A DNA stretch of 64,000 bases, from the NCBI GenBank assembly GCA_036504095.1, contig DASXVS010000071.1, positions 124,001 through 188,000 on the forward strand. Reading direction: 5' to 3'. Position 1 is the first letter of the stretch. Each line of letters starts with the position of its first letter. The translations under genes were made by a program, and so were the position numbers. Below the pieces are notes generated by a model. The model did no database searches and was not told where the DNA came from. It saw only the letters and a program-made list of their open reading frames with translations. This document shows positions 26,781-35,607 of the stretch, piece by piece. The stretch is from Armatimonadota bacterium. GTDB lineage: Bacteria > Armatimonadota > DTGP01 > JAKQQT01.

Positions 26781-27845
26781 TTACCCTTTGTGCAGGATGC
26801 GCAAGAGGTCTCCACCGGTTGCGAAAAAGATGAACAACAGGAGCAGGGCAAACCCGATGCCCTGAATCCACATCGCGGTATTGGCCTGCAGTTTGCGGCG
26901 GCGCACAGCCTCAACTCCCAGCAGCAGCAGGTGGCCGCCGTCGAGAGCGGGTATCGGAAGGACATTCAGCACGCCAAGATTGATGCTGAGAATGGCGATG
27001 AAGAACGCGAAGTCCCGCGCGCCATGCCTTGCTGTCTGTCCGGCAGCCTGGGCGATCGCGATGGGGCCGCCGACTTGGCCCCTCGTGAACATCGCTTTGC
27101 TGAACACCATCCTAATGATGCCGGTTGCCATTGTCCATGTCCGGGTGGCGCCGCCGGTTACGCTGCTCACCAGCGTCTGGGGTTCCCAGAGCGGGTCCGA
27201 AAGCACTTCGAACCCAAGCCGACCGATCTTCGTCCCGCCTTCGTCCACCGCGGTGGGAACCGCCGAAAGCGTGAGCGTCTGCCCCTGGCGGAGCAGCGTC
27301 AGCGTGACGGTCTTTCCGGCGCTGCTGCGGATCACGTCCGTAAGCATCGGGCGATCGGTTACCGGCGCTCCGTTGACTGCGGTGAACCGGTCGCCTTCAC
27401 GAAGGCCGGCGCGCTCGGCCGCGCTTCCCCGTCCCACCGGTCCAACGCTGACCGTCGCCCGGTTTTCGCTGGGAAGCCCCACCGTCACACCCAGCACAAC
27501 GAAGATCAGGAATCCCAGGATAAGGTTGACAACCACGCCCGCGACGATGATCTTCGAGCGCGTCCACATCGGTTTGGTATTGTAGCCGTCGGGAGCATCG
27601 TCGCCGGGCTCCATGCCTGCCATACGCACGAAGCCGCCCACAGGCAGGGCTCTCAGGTTGAAAGTGGTTTCACGGCTGTGGCCAAGGCAGCGGACCACGG
27701 GGCCGAAGCCCACGGAAAACTCCTCAACGGGCACTCCGCCGCGCTTCGCCATAACGTAGTGTCCCCATTCGTGGGCCACGATGAGCACGCCAACCGCGAA
27801 CAGGAACGCCAGCGCATTCCCCAGAATATCCACTAAGTGAATCAT
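26781..27845 (-). CDS. rseP: Site-2 intramembrane metalloprotease RseP
   Basis: 354 aa. Zinc-binding HEWGH is at residues 25-29 in the first membrane helix, and the third ligand motif NVLPIPALDGGH lies near residue 300. One PDZ domain occupies about 120-200 (VGRGSAAERAGLREGDRFTAVNG). RseP cleaves transmembrane anti-sigma factors and signal-peptide remnants. Its gene follows dxr by 31 nt, a widespread arrangement (dxr-rseP next to bamA in many diderms, though bamA is elsewhere here). Possible clients include membrane anti-sigma proteins, but the anti-sigma in this window (45315) has no membrane helix. Confidence 0.92.
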   Translation of the reverse strand: MIHLVDILGNALAFLFAVGVLIVAHEWGHYVMAKRGGVPVEEFSVGFGPVVRCLGHSRETTFNLRALPVGGFVRMAGMEPGDDAPDGYNTKPMWTRSKIIVAGVVVNLILGFLIFVVLGVTVGLPSENRATVSVGPVGRGSAAERAGLREGDRFTAVNGAPVTDRPMLTDVIRSSAGKTVTLTLLRQGQTLTLSAVPTAVDEGGTKIGRLGFEVLSDPLWEPQTLVSSVTGGATRTWTMATGIIRMVFSKAMFTRGQVGGPIAIAQAAGQTARHGARDFAFFIAILSINLGVLNVLPIPALDGGHLLLLGVEAVRRRKLQANTAMWIQGIGFALLLLFIFFATGGDLLRILHKG

Positions 27846-27876
27846 GCTTTCTCCCTACAAACTCGCCCACGGCGAC

Positions 27877-29058
27877 TCAGCCATTGGCAGGCGCCACGTT
27901 CAGACCTTCGCCCGCGCTTCTGGCATACTGCCGCGCCCAGGCGTCCACTGCCAGCACGGATTCCACCGTGTCGAGCGGCACAGCCGTGTGCGACCGCATG
28001 GTCTTCCGGACCACATCCACTATACCCGTAAAGGCCATATGGCCGCTCAAAAACAAGGCCACCGCTTCCTCGTTAGCGGCGGAAAACACAGCCGGGAGGC
28101 TCTGACCGATGCGCGCCGCTTCAAACGCAAGGCCAAGCCCGGGAAACCGGTCCGTATCCGGCGATTCAAATGCCAATCGGCCGATTGCCGCCAAGTCTAA
28201 ACGGGGGAGGTCATTAGCCGCCCGTTCCGGGTAGAACAGCGCATACTGGATCGGCAACCGCATATCCGGTACGCCCAATTGGGCTATCACGGAACCGTCT
28301 ACAAACTGCACCATGCTATGGATCACGCTCTGCGGATGGATGACAACCGAGATCCGTTCGGCGGGTACGTCAAACAACCAGTGCGCCTCGATAACTTCGA
28401 GGCCTTTGTTCATCAGCGTGGCGCAATCCACCGTTATCTTCGGGCCCATATTCCACGTCGGGTGCGCCAGCGCCTGTTCGGGCGTCACACTTGCGATGTC
28501 CTCGACCGGCCACGTCCTGAACGGCCCCCCACTCGCCGTCAGAATGAGTTTCTCAACCGTATCCGGCGCCTCACCATTCAAACATTGAAAAAGCGCGCTA
28601 TGTTCCGAATCGATGGGCAGCACGGCGGCGCCGTTCTCGCGGGCCGTCCGCATCACCAGTTCGCCGGCGGCCACGAGAACTTCCTTGGACGCCAGCGCAA
28701 CGTTCTTGCCCGCCTTCAGCGCGGCGAGGGTCGGCAGCAGTCCGATCGAGCCCTTTACGCTCACGACCACCGTGTGGACATCCGGGTGTGTGGCCGCCGC
28801 GATGAGGCCGTCCATCCCCTCCAGAACGGTGGCGCGCGGGCACAAGCCGCGCAACGATGCCGCCGCCTCGGGCTGCATCATGCTCAGCAGGCACGGTTGG
28901 TGCCGGGCCGCCTGTTCGGCCACCATCGCCCCGCTGCTGTCCGCGGCCAGCGCGACCACGCGCAGCCTGTCGGGGAATTGCAGCGCTACATCCAGCGTCT
29001 GTGTGCCGATCGAGCCGGTGCACCCAAGCACCGCTATCCCAAGTGGTTCACGATTCAT
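27877..29058 (-). CDS. dxr: 1-deoxy-D-xylulose 5-phosphate reductoisomerase
   Basis: 393 aa, standard length. This NADPH enzyme converts DXP to MEP, the second step of the non-mevalonate isoprenoid pathway. The NADPH-binding N-terminus IAVLGCTGSIGTQTLDV starts at about 8. Metal and substrate motifs are IDSEHSALFQCL (about 146), ASGGPFRTW (about 170), NMGPKITVDCATLMNKG (about 197) and EVIEAHWLFDV. The C-terminal helical domain is complete. It is upstream of rseP in the same direction. Confidence 0.95.
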   Translation of the reverse strand: MNREPLGIAVLGCTGSIGTQTLDVALQFPDRLRVVALAADSSGAMVAEQAARHQPCLLSMMQPEAAASLRGLCPRATVLEGMDGLIAAATHPDVHTVVVSVKGSIGLLPTLAALKAGKNVALASKEVLVAAGELVMRTARENGAAVLPIDSEHSALFQCLNGEAPDTVEKLILTASGGPFRTWPVEDIASVTPEQALAHPTWNMGPKITVDCATLMNKGLEVIEAHWLFDVPAERISVVIHPQSVIHSMVQFVDGSVIAQLGVPDMRLPIQYALFYPERAANDLPRLDLAAIGRLAFESPDTDRFPGLGLAFEAARIGQSLPAVFSAANEEAVALFLSGHMAFTGIVDVVRKTMRSHTAVPLDTVESVLAVDAWARQYARSAGEGLNVAPANG

Positions 29059-29231
29059 AAGAGTACAACCATGCTACGCCACGCGCGCCACGCGAAACAA
29101 GCATAACCCGGGGCCGCCGTACGGATGAGGCGCGGTACCGCCGATTCGGCGGGATCCGGCCGCGCTTTTCCGGACTCCGGTCCCCATTTCTGGCCATCAC
29201 GCCGCCATCTGTGCCAGAATGGTATTGTTCG

Positions 29232-29337
29232 CCAAAGGGGAGTAGCAGCGTCCACGCGGGACGCACGGCAGGCCAACAATCCCGAAGTTTACTTCTGGTC
29301 TGCCGAGCCGGACCCGGTCCGGGTGTGAGACCTTTGA
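29232..29337 (+). promoter_or_regulatory. yybP-ykoY (manganese) riboswitch aptamer
   Basis: The 333-nt gap before the exchanger gene contains the consensus 5' strand AAAGGGGAGTAGC (29234-29246) and the 3' strand GTGAGACCTTTG (29325-29336). AAAGG and CCTTT pair as P1. Between them are a P2 hairpin (GCGTCC/GGGACGC), a GGCAG...CTGCC helix enclosing CCAACA, and a CCGGAC/GTCCGG hairpin after CCGAG. This is the architecture of the Mn2+-sensing yybP-ykoY family. The aptamer ends 55 nt before the ATG. A GTGGC/GCCAC hairpin just ahead of the Shine-Dalgarno (about 29359-29377) could be part of the expression platform. Binding by Mn2+ is established for the family and inferred here. Confidence 0.85.
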
Positions 29338-29391
29338 CTACGCGTCGTAAGCTGCGCGTGGCCAAATGTCCGCCACACGCCCGGAGGTGAA

Positions 29392-30807
29392 ATGTCCCCG
29401 AAGAAGTCAATCGCGCTACTGTCGATGGCGGCCTTGCTGGCCTTGCCCGCGCTCATTGCCCGATTCACCCATCTGTCCCTGTCCGCCCCCGAAACCGCTC
29501 TCGTCTCGGGCCTCGCCATTCTCGGCGCCTCCTTTCTCCTTTTGTGGGCGTGTGACGCGGCCCAGGCCGACATCTCCCAGGCGATGGCGCTTGCGGTCGT
29601 TGCGCTGATCGCAGTGCTTCCGGAATACGCCGTGGACATGTACTTCACCTGGATGGCAGGAAAACACCCCGAGAGCCATTACGCCCAATACGCCGTTGCG
29701 AACATGACCGGCGCCAACCGCCTGCTCATCGGCGTGGCCTGGTCACTGATCGTGTTCATCTTCTACATCAAGACGAAGCGTCCCGTTCGCATCGGCGAGG
29801 ACCGAAGGCTGGAACTGCTCTTCCTCGCGATGGCAACGGTGTATGCGTTCTGTATTCCGCTCAAGGGCAGTCTCAACTGGTTCGACGGCATCGTCTTCCT
29901 CGGACTGTACAGCTGGTACATCGTCCTCGCTGCGCGCCGCCCGTGTGAAGATTCCGAAGCCCAGGGCGTCGCCGAAGTGCTTCTGCGGCTCCCACAGGCG
30001 AAGAGACGCATTGCGACCGCGGCGCTGTTCACGTTTTCCGCCGTCGTCATCGGCTTGAACGCCGGCCCGTTCAGCGAGGGGCTTGTCGGCGCCGGCAAAG
30101 TGTTCCACATGAACGAATTCCTGCTGGTTCAGTGGTTGGCTCCCATCGCGTCCGAAGCGCCCGAGTTCATCGTGGCCATCACGTTTGCGATCCGCGGCCA
30201 GGCCGGCCTTGCGCTCGGCAGCCTTCTGTCGGCGAAACTCAATCAGTGGACCCTGCTCATCGGGATGATCCCTGGCGCTTATGCGATCTCGCACGGCAGC
30301 CTTCAGCACCCGATTCCGATGAACTCATTCCAGATGCACGAGATACTGCTGACCGCTGCGCAGTCTTTCCTCGGCATTGTGCTTCTCGCAACCCTTCGGC
30401 TGTCGGTATGGCAGGCGATGCTGCTCCTTGGGTTGTTTCTCGGCCAATTCGCGGCGCCGGGTGTGGCGTCATGGTTCCCCCGCCTGTTGCCGGACGGGCT
30501 AACCGGAGACCGCATCCACCAGGTGTTCTCCCTGCTCTATATCACGTCGGGCATCACGGTCCTCGCAAACAGCCCCCACCGGATCAGGATGCTGTGGCGC
30601 GGTTTGCGGCCCGCGTTGCCGCTGTTCCGCCCTATCAGCAAGGATCTCCGCACCGCCCATTGCCTGGACTGCCCGTATCGTCAGGCCGCCATCGCATCCC
30701 GCCACCGCGGTCCGGGGGCGCAATCCGCGGTCTCAGGGGCGGCGCAATGTACTTGTCAAACGACCTTGCCGCCTGCACTGCCGGGCGCAGCGCACCCGAG
30801 AGATTGA
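29392..30807 (+). CDS. CaCA-family cation exchanger, probable Mn2+ (or Ca2+) exporter
   Basis: 471 aa inner-membrane protein with about eleven helices in two homologous halves. The inverted alpha repeats are visible as AVVALIAVLPEYAVDMYF...GANRLLIG (about 61-106) and LAPIASEAPEFIVAITFA (about 247-264), with the acidic Pro-Glu pairs that bind the cation. A yybP-ykoY riboswitch lies directly upstream, so manganese efflux is the most likely role. An unusual soluble tail of about 60 residues carries CLDC and CTC cysteine pairs. GGAGGTG precedes ATG 29392. Calcium exchange is the alternative; the riboswitch favours Mn2+. Confidence 0.83.
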   Translation: MSPKKSIALLSMAALLALPALIARFTHLSLSAPETALVSGLAILGASFLLLWACDAAQADISQAMALAVVALIAVLPEYAVDMYFTWMAGKHPESHYAQYAVANMTGANRLLIGVAWSLIVFIFYIKTKRPVRIGEDRRLELLFLAMATVYAFCIPLKGSLNWFDGIVFLGLYSWYIVLAARRPCEDSEAQGVAEVLLRLPQAKRRIATAALFTFSAVVIGLNAGPFSEGLVGAGKVFHMNEFLLVQWLAPIASEAPEFIVAITFAIRGQAGLALGSLLSAKLNQWTLLIGMIPGAYAISHGSLQHPIPMNSFQMHEILLTAAQSFLGIVLLATLRLSVWQAMLLLGLFLGQFAAPGVASWFPRLLPDGLTGDRIHQVFSLLYITSGITVLANSPHRIRMLWRGLRPALPLFRPISKDLRTAHCLDCPYRQAAIASRHRGPGAQSAVSGAAQCTCQTTLPPALPGAAHPRD

Positions 30808-30844
30808 CACGCTCTATACTACATGCTGAACGGAGGTGAACGCT

Positions 30845-31891
30845 TTGAGTGATTTGCCGACGACCATGATGGCCGTCACCAAACCGACGCCCGCGCCGGG
30901 CGTGGTAATCAAGGAAGTCCCTGTGCCGAAATGCGGCCCTGACGACGTGCTCGTCAAGATCCAGGCCGCCAGCATCTGCGGGACGGATGTCCATATTTAC
31001 AACTGGGATGCCTGGGCCTCCGGGCGGATGCACCCCCCGCTCACGATCGGCCACGAGCTGGCGGGCGTCATCGTCAAGGTCGGTTCAAACGTTTCCCGCG
31101 TTAAGCCCGGAGATTTCGTCAGCGCGGAATCGCATGTTATCTGCGGAAAGTGCCTCCAGTGCCGCCTCGGGCAGTACCATACGTGCCAGAACGTCAAGAT
31201 CCTGGGCGTTGACACGGACGGGTGCTTCGCGGAGTATGCCGTTGTCCCCGAAAACAACGTGTGGGTGAATGACGTCGGCCTGCCGGCGCACTTGGCCTCC
31301 GCGCAGGAGCCACTGGGAAATGCCGTCTACGCCACGCTGATTGAGCCCGTCACCGCCGCAAGCGTAGCGATCTTCGGCTGCGGCCCGGTGGGACTGTGCG
31401 CCGCTGCCGTTGCGAAAGCCGCCGGCGCAAGCCTCGTCGTCGCGGTGGACATAAACCCCTACCGTTTGGACCTTGCGGCGCGCATGGGCGCCTACGCCAC
31501 CCTCAACCCTAACGAAATCGATGTAGTCGCCGAGTTGAAGCGACGAACGAATGGTAACGGCGTTGACGTTGTCCTGGAGATGAGCGGGCACCCGACATGC
31601 GTCCAGCAGGGTCTCGATTCTCTGCGTCTCGGTGGCAGGTTCACTGCGTTCGGCATCCCCGCGAAGCCGGTTACGGTTGATTTCAATGAGATCATTTTCA
31701 AGGGAATCCGTCTGTTGGGCGTGTCTGGCCGGCGCATGTTCGAAACGTGGTACCAGACCGCCGCTCTCCTGAAGACGGAACGCCTGAACCTGTCCCCTCT
31801 CGTTACCCACCGCCTTCCGATGTCGGATTTCGACAAGGCGATGGACATCATGAAATCCGGCCTGTCCGGCAAGATAGTGGTCTCGCCGTAG
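30845..31891 (+). CDS. tdh: L-threonine 3-dehydrogenase
   Basis: 348 aa from TTG 30845, chosen because GGAGG lies 8 nt upstream; GTG 30836 sits inside that Shine-Dalgarno. The zinc-dependent medium-chain dehydrogenase oxidises threonine to 2-amino-3-ketobutyrate with NAD+. Catalytic Zn ligands are in SICGTDVHIYNWD (about 39) and GHELAG (about 65); the structural zinc site is CGKCLQCRLGQYHTC. The Rossmann motif GCGPVGLCAAAVAKAAG (about 176) ends in VAVD, consistent with NAD+. kbl follows, completing the pathway to glycine and acetyl-CoA. Confidence 0.93.
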   Translation: MSDLPTTMMAVTKPTPAPGVVIKEVPVPKCGPDDVLVKIQAASICGTDVHIYNWDAWASGRMHPPLTIGHELAGVIVKVGSNVSRVKPGDFVSAESHVICGKCLQCRLGQYHTCQNVKILGVDTDGCFAEYAVVPENNVWVNDVGLPAHLASAQEPLGNAVYATLIEPVTAASVAIFGCGPVGLCAAAVAKAAGASLVVAVDINPYRLDLAARMGAYATLNPNEIDVVAELKRRTNGNGVDVVLEMSGHPTCVQQGLDSLRLGGRFTAFGIPAKPVTVDFNEIIFKGIRLLGVSGRRMFETWYQTAALLKTERLNLSPLVTHRLPMSDFDKAMDIMKSGLSGKIVVSP

Positions 31892-31910
31892 AACGGTGTT
31901 TCGCGCTTCC

Positions 31911-31939
31911 GTGCCGGGCCGTCTAAGTACGCCCGGCAC
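31911..31939 (+). other. Intercistronic hairpin between tdh and kbl
   Basis: A perfect 9-bp stem GTGCCGGGC / GCCCGGCAC (31911-31919 with 31931-31939, 11-nt loop) lies 19 nt after tdh. There is no T-run, so it is probably an mRNA processing or stability element or a weak attenuator, not a full terminator. Confidence 0.5.
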
Positions 31940-31972
31940 GAGTGTTCAACTTACGCGTCTGAGAATTGTACA

Positions 31973-33154
31973 ATGTCAACAACCAACCCACTTTCCTATA
32001 TCACCACCGAGCTCCAAGCCATCAAGGACAGCGGCGCCTATCGCCCGTTGCGGGAACTACAGGGACCCCAGGGCGCCTCCGCCAGATTCGACGGCAAGGA
32101 CGTCGTTAACCTGTCCTCAAACAACTACCTTGGGCTCGCCAACGACCCTCGGCTCAATGAGGCCGCCATCAAGGCGATTGAAACACACGGCGCCGGCACC
32201 GGCAGCGTGCGGACCATCGCCGGCACGATGGACATCCACATGGAGTTAGAACGCCGCCTGGCCATTTTCAAGAAGACCGAGGCCGTCGTCGTTTTTCAGA
32301 GCGGATTCACCGCCAATGCCGGCACCGTCGCGGCCATTCTCGGCAAGGACGATGTGATCGTCTCCGATCGGCTGAATCACGCCAGCATCATTGACGGCGC
32401 GCGTCTCAGCCGGGCGGAGATCAAGGTCTACGAACACGCGGACATTGACAGCCTGCGCGAAAAACTGGCCGAGACCAAAGGCCGCCGCACCCTTGTAGTC
32501 ACGGACGGCGTGTTCAGCATGGATGGCGACATCGCACCCCTTCCCGGCGTGGTAGAGGCCGCCGAAGAGGCCGGCGCGGCCATCATGGTGGACGACGCCC
32601 ATGCGAGCGGCGTGATGGGCAGTAACGGGCGCGGAACCGTCGATCACTTCGGTCTCCACGGCCGCGTCCACATCCAGGTGGGCACGCTCAGCAAGGCCGT
32701 CGGCGTGCTCGGCGGTTACGTGGCCGGGAGCAAGGATCTCATTGAATGGCTGTACGTTCGCGGCAGGCCATTCCTGTTTTCCTCGTCCCACCCGCCGGCG
32801 GTCGTGGGCGCGTGCCTCGCGGCGCTGGATATCCTGGAGAACGAGCCGGAACGCATCGAGCGTCTGTGGGAGAACACGCGCTTCTTCAAGAAGGGCCTCT
32901 CCGATCTCGGTTTCGACACGGGCGCCAGCGAATCGCCCATCACGCCGGTCATCGTCGGTGAAACCGAGGACGCGGTCAAATTCTCCGAGAGCCTGTTCCG
33001 CAGGGGCGTGTTCGCCCAGCATCTCGGGTTCCCAACGGTGCCGAAGGGCCGCGCGCGCGTGCGGACCATCGTCACCGCCACCCACACAACCGAACAATTA
33101 CAGTTCGCACTCAATGCGTTTGAGGCTGCCGGTCGCGAACAGGGGCTCATCTAG
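31973..33154 (+). CDS. kbl: 2-amino-3-ketobutyrate CoA ligase (glycine C-acetyltransferase)
   Basis: 393 aa PLP enzyme of the alpha-oxoamine synthase family. It splits 2-amino-3-ketobutyrate with CoA into glycine and acetyl-CoA. Landmarks are NLSSNNYLGLANDPRL (about 44), GTGSVRTIAGTMDIH (about 80), FSMDGDIAPL (about 182), VDDAHASGVMG (about 204) and the PLP lysine in GTLSKAVGVLGG (about K241). The gene pairs with tdh 81 nt upstream. No clear Shine-Dalgarno precedes ATG 31973, which is unusual for a core enzyme. BioF is the alternative in this superfamily, but tdh context decides. Confidence 0.94.
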   Translation: MSTTNPLSYITTELQAIKDSGAYRPLRELQGPQGASARFDGKDVVNLSSNNYLGLANDPRLNEAAIKAIETHGAGTGSVRTIAGTMDIHMELERRLAIFKKTEAVVVFQSGFTANAGTVAAILGKDDVIVSDRLNHASIIDGARLSRAEIKVYEHADIDSLREKLAETKGRRTLVVTDGVFSMDGDIAPLPGVVEAAEEAGAAIMVDDAHASGVMGSNGRGTVDHFGLHGRVHIQVGTLSKAVGVLGGYVAGSKDLIEWLYVRGRPFLFSSSHPPAVVGACLAALDILENEPERIERLWENTRFFKKGLSDLGFDTGASESPITPVIVGETEDAVKFSESLFRRGVFAQHLGFPTVPKGRARVRTIVTATHTTEQLQFALNAFEAAGREQGLI

Positions 33155-33167
33155 CCGGACCAACCTG

Positions 33168-33194
33168 GCGGGGCGCCTCTCCCAAGCGCCCCGC
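33168..33194 (+). other. Intercistronic hairpin after kbl
   Basis: A perfect 9-bp stem GCGGGGCGC / GCGCCCCGC (33168-33176 with 33186-33194) ends directly at the GGAG that serves the next gene. No T-run follows. It may end kbl transcripts weakly or control access to the next start. Confidence 0.45.
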
Positions 33195-33205
33195 GGAGCA
33201 TCCCG

Positions 33206-34672
33206 ATGCATAGAATCGCTGTGCTTGCACTGTCTTTGCTCGCCCCGGCCGCCATGGCCTCGCCGAAGGAATGGACCAACTCGGGGACCGAAACGCTGGA
33301 GATCGCCGCTTCGCCCGCCCCGAAAGGTCCCGTCGTACTGGAGATTGGCCCTGACGGTCGCCCGGTCCGGGCGCTTCCGTTCCACGAAACGGCGACGGGC
33401 CTCATTATCCCGGCGCCGCCCCGTGCCAAGGTGGAGCTATGGTCCCGGTCGGAGCTCATATCCGATAAGGAAGAGGCATTCGCCCGTGCTGCGCAGTACG
33501 GCGCGTTTCCCCGCATTGCTATCGGCCCGGTGGTGGTCAACGCGCTGCCTGATCCCGCCCACCCGAGGGAGGTGCCTGCGTGGCAGAACGCGCCGGGTCG
33601 CTTCCGGGCCTATCCCGTGGGCGCACTGCCGGTGTCCGTTCGCGTTCGAAACGACGGGGCAATCGTATGGAAGGCCCCGCGGGTTCGCTTGTTCGCTCCC
33701 GACAACTGGGCGGTGGCGCCGGCCGTAGCCCCGTTGGTTGACGGCAAAGGGCAGCCGTTGAAGGTGCTCAAGCCGGGAATGTCCGCCCTCACGGCCTTCA
33801 CGGCGCGTATCCCGTCGGGGGCCGCGCTGGGCACACCGAGCACTTTGGTGGCGTTCCTCCGTTTCGAAGCCGGAGGCAAGCCGGTCACCGTCCACAACAA
33901 CATTGAAGTCACGCTCCAGGACCCCATCGATCGCCGCTATGCGATGACGGAGAAAGGCGACCGGTTTGCCGTACGCCTTATCAACCGCTTCAAGCCTGCC
34001 GGCCTCGGGACGGCGACGGTGGAGGTGAGGAAGCCTGTGGGTACCGCGTGGGTTATTTCACCGCCTGATCCCGTCCTCATCAAGGGCGATGCCGAGGAAG
34101 ATCCGGATGCAAGGGCCGGGATCGCCGGACTTGCCGCGCCGTCCGATCAGATCGCGGTGCCGGTGGTGGTGACGCTCAATGGATATCGGATGGGATACAC
34201 ACCGGTGGTGTGCGCCACGGCCAACTACGCCGGTGCTTTGAGCGAAAAGGGCCTCAAACGCCTTGCTGCGGGATCGCCGACATCTCTGGACACCGGCGGC
34301 CTTTCGTTCGCGGACGCAGCCGCCGGCGAGCATATCCTCTCGCTGGATGTGCCCGACAAATTCGCCGTATCGGATCCCGTGGATTGCGTTTCGCCAACCT
34401 GGGTGACCGTGGGGCTCACAAACATCGGCGCCACGCGCATCCGCCTAGAGTACGACGCCTGGGGTGCGACCAAACCCACCGTGGCGGGAGATATGCCCAT
34501 AGCGGCCGTCAGGGGCGAGGACGAGACGTTCTCGTTCCTCCTCCCGGACGCGCGTTTTGCCGGGGCGCTGCCGGGCAAAGCAGACCTGCGGCTGATTGTG
34601 TCAGGCGGCAACGCCACCATCAGGAAGATCAGCGTCACGAAATGGAATCCGCTCAAATCTTCGCCCGGATAG
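33206..34672 (+). CDS. Secreted protein of unknown function
   Basis: 488 aa, not recognised. Residues 1-18 are a clear signal peptide (MHRIAVLALSLLAPAAMA). The rest is beta-rich, Gly/Pro/Ala-rich and without cysteine pairs, resembling several stacked beta-sandwich modules: about 19-110, a module with LPVSVRVRNDGAIVWKAPRV (about 132-240) that looks like an Ig-like or NPCBM-associated repeat, and a C-terminal module (about 380-480) that reads like a carbohydrate-binding or jelly-roll fold (LRLIVSGGNATIRKISVTKW). No catalytic motif is visible. It stops 2 nt from the convergent rsmI stop. A cell-surface or extracellular role is all that can be said. Confidence 0.65.
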   Translation: MHRIAVLALSLLAPAAMASPKEWTNSGTETLEIAASPAPKGPVVLEIGPDGRPVRALPFHETATGLIIPAPPRAKVELWSRSELISDKEEAFARAAQYGAFPRIAIGPVVVNALPDPAHPREVPAWQNAPGRFRAYPVGALPVSVRVRNDGAIVWKAPRVRLFAPDNWAVAPAVAPLVDGKGQPLKVLKPGMSALTAFTARIPSGAALGTPSTLVAFLRFEAGGKPVTVHNNIEVTLQDPIDRRYAMTEKGDRFAVRLINRFKPAGLGTATVEVRKPVGTAWVISPPDPVLIKGDAEEDPDARAGIAGLAAPSDQIAVPVVVTLNGYRMGYTPVVCATANYAGALSEKGLKRLAAGSPTSLDTGGLSFADAAAGEHILSLDVPDKFAVSDPVDCVSPTWVTVGLTNIGATRIRLEYDAWGATKPTVAGDMPIAAVRGEDETFSFLLPDARFAGALPGKADLRLIVSGGNATIRKISVTKWNPLKSSPG

Positions 34673-34674
34673 AT

Positions 34675-35517
34675 TCACTCGTCCCGCAGGCTCTCGGCGT
34701 AGACTTCCTTCCGGTTGACTTGGAAGGACTCGGAAACGGCCCGCACAGCGTCCCTCCGCGATTCCCCCGCCGCCAGTCGCGCGCGGAGATCCGCTTGCCA
34801 GTCGCCGACGGCATTCTTCTCGTCGGGGGTAGTATCGGCGCCGCCGATGACTAGGGTCCATTCACCGCGAGGCGCATCCGGAAGCAAGTCCGCGAGTTCC
34901 ACCAGCGGGCCGCGAATAAACTCCTCGTGAATCTTCGTCAACTCTCTCGCCGCGCAAGCGGCCCGCGCCCCCAGCGCCTCGGCCAGGTCCCTCACGGTTT
35001 TCGCAACGCGATTTGGTGATTCATACAGAACCGTCGTCTCACCGCAAGCGCGGAGGTCGGCAATTGCGCGCTTGCGTTCAGGCCCCTTGCGAGGGAGAAA
35101 GCCACAGAAGCGGAAGCGATCCAGGGGCAGGCCGCTTCCTACCAGGGCCGTCAACGCGGCGCTTGCTCCCGGTATCGGGGTGATCGGCACCCCCGCTGCC
35201 ACCGCGTCACGCAGAAGCGCCTCGCCGGGGTCGGAGATGCCGGGCGTCCCCGCGTCGGTCACAAGCGCGACGGTTTCGCCGCGGATCAGGCGGTCAACGA
35301 TGCGGTTGCGTTCGGCCTCGGTCGAGTGTTCGTGGAACGCGGTCATTGACGTGTGGATGTCGAAGTGAGACAGCAGTTTCCGTGTGTGCCGGGTGTCTTC
35401 CGCCGCGATGATGTCAACTCCCTTCAGCACCCGCAGCGCCCGCAGGGTAATGTCCTCCAGGTTGCCGATCGGTGTGGCAACCACGAACAGCGTGCCGGTT
35501 TGTGTTCCTTCGCTCAT
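34675..35517 (-). CDS. rsmI: 16S rRNA 2'-O-ribose C1402 methyltransferase RsmI
   Basis: 280 aa from ATG 35517; the 18-residue extension in the longer frame is not conserved. RsmI methylates the ribose of C1402 in 16S rRNA using SAM. The tetrapyrrole-methylase fold is evident: FVVATPIGNLEDITLRAL (about 9), AAEDTRHTRKLLSHF (about 38), ALVTDAGTPGISDPG (about 82) and PIPGASAALTALVGSGLP (about 111). The C-terminal domain typical of RsmI is present. It convergently abuts the unknown secreted protein gene and follows the parvulin-TPR gene after a terminator. Confidence 0.95.
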   Translation of the reverse strand: MSEGTQTGTLFVVATPIGNLEDITLRALRVLKGVDIIAAEDTRHTRKLLSHFDIHTSMTAFHEHSTEAERNRIVDRLIRGETVALVTDAGTPGISDPGEALLRDAVAAGVPITPIPGASAALTALVGSGLPLDRFRFCGFLPRKGPERKRAIADLRACGETTVLYESPNRVAKTVRDLAEALGARAACAARELTKIHEEFIRGPLVELADLLPDAPRGEWTLVIGGADTTPDEKNAVGDWQADLRARLAAGESRRDAVRAVSESFQVNRKEVYAESLRDE

Positions 35518-35550
35518 AAGCACAGGATAACACGCCGCGCATTGTCCCCC

Positions 35551-35585
35551 AAAAAGCCATGGGGCGCCCATGCGGGCGCCCCATG
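35551..35585 (-). terminator. Rho-independent terminator after the parvulin-TPR gene
   Basis: On the minus strand a perfect 12-bp hairpin (35574-35585 with 35558-35569, 4-nt loop) is followed by GCTTTTTGG. It lies between the parvulin gene stop at 35608 and the rsmI start at 35517, so rsmI should have its own promoter or rely on readthrough. Confidence 0.85.
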
Positions 35586-35607
35586 ACTCTGCAACGTATG
35601 GCGAATC

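Noticed and set aside
26556-27836. 426-codon plus-strand open frame
   Set aside because: Antisense to rseP, which has all catalytic motifs; the frame has no recognisable features.
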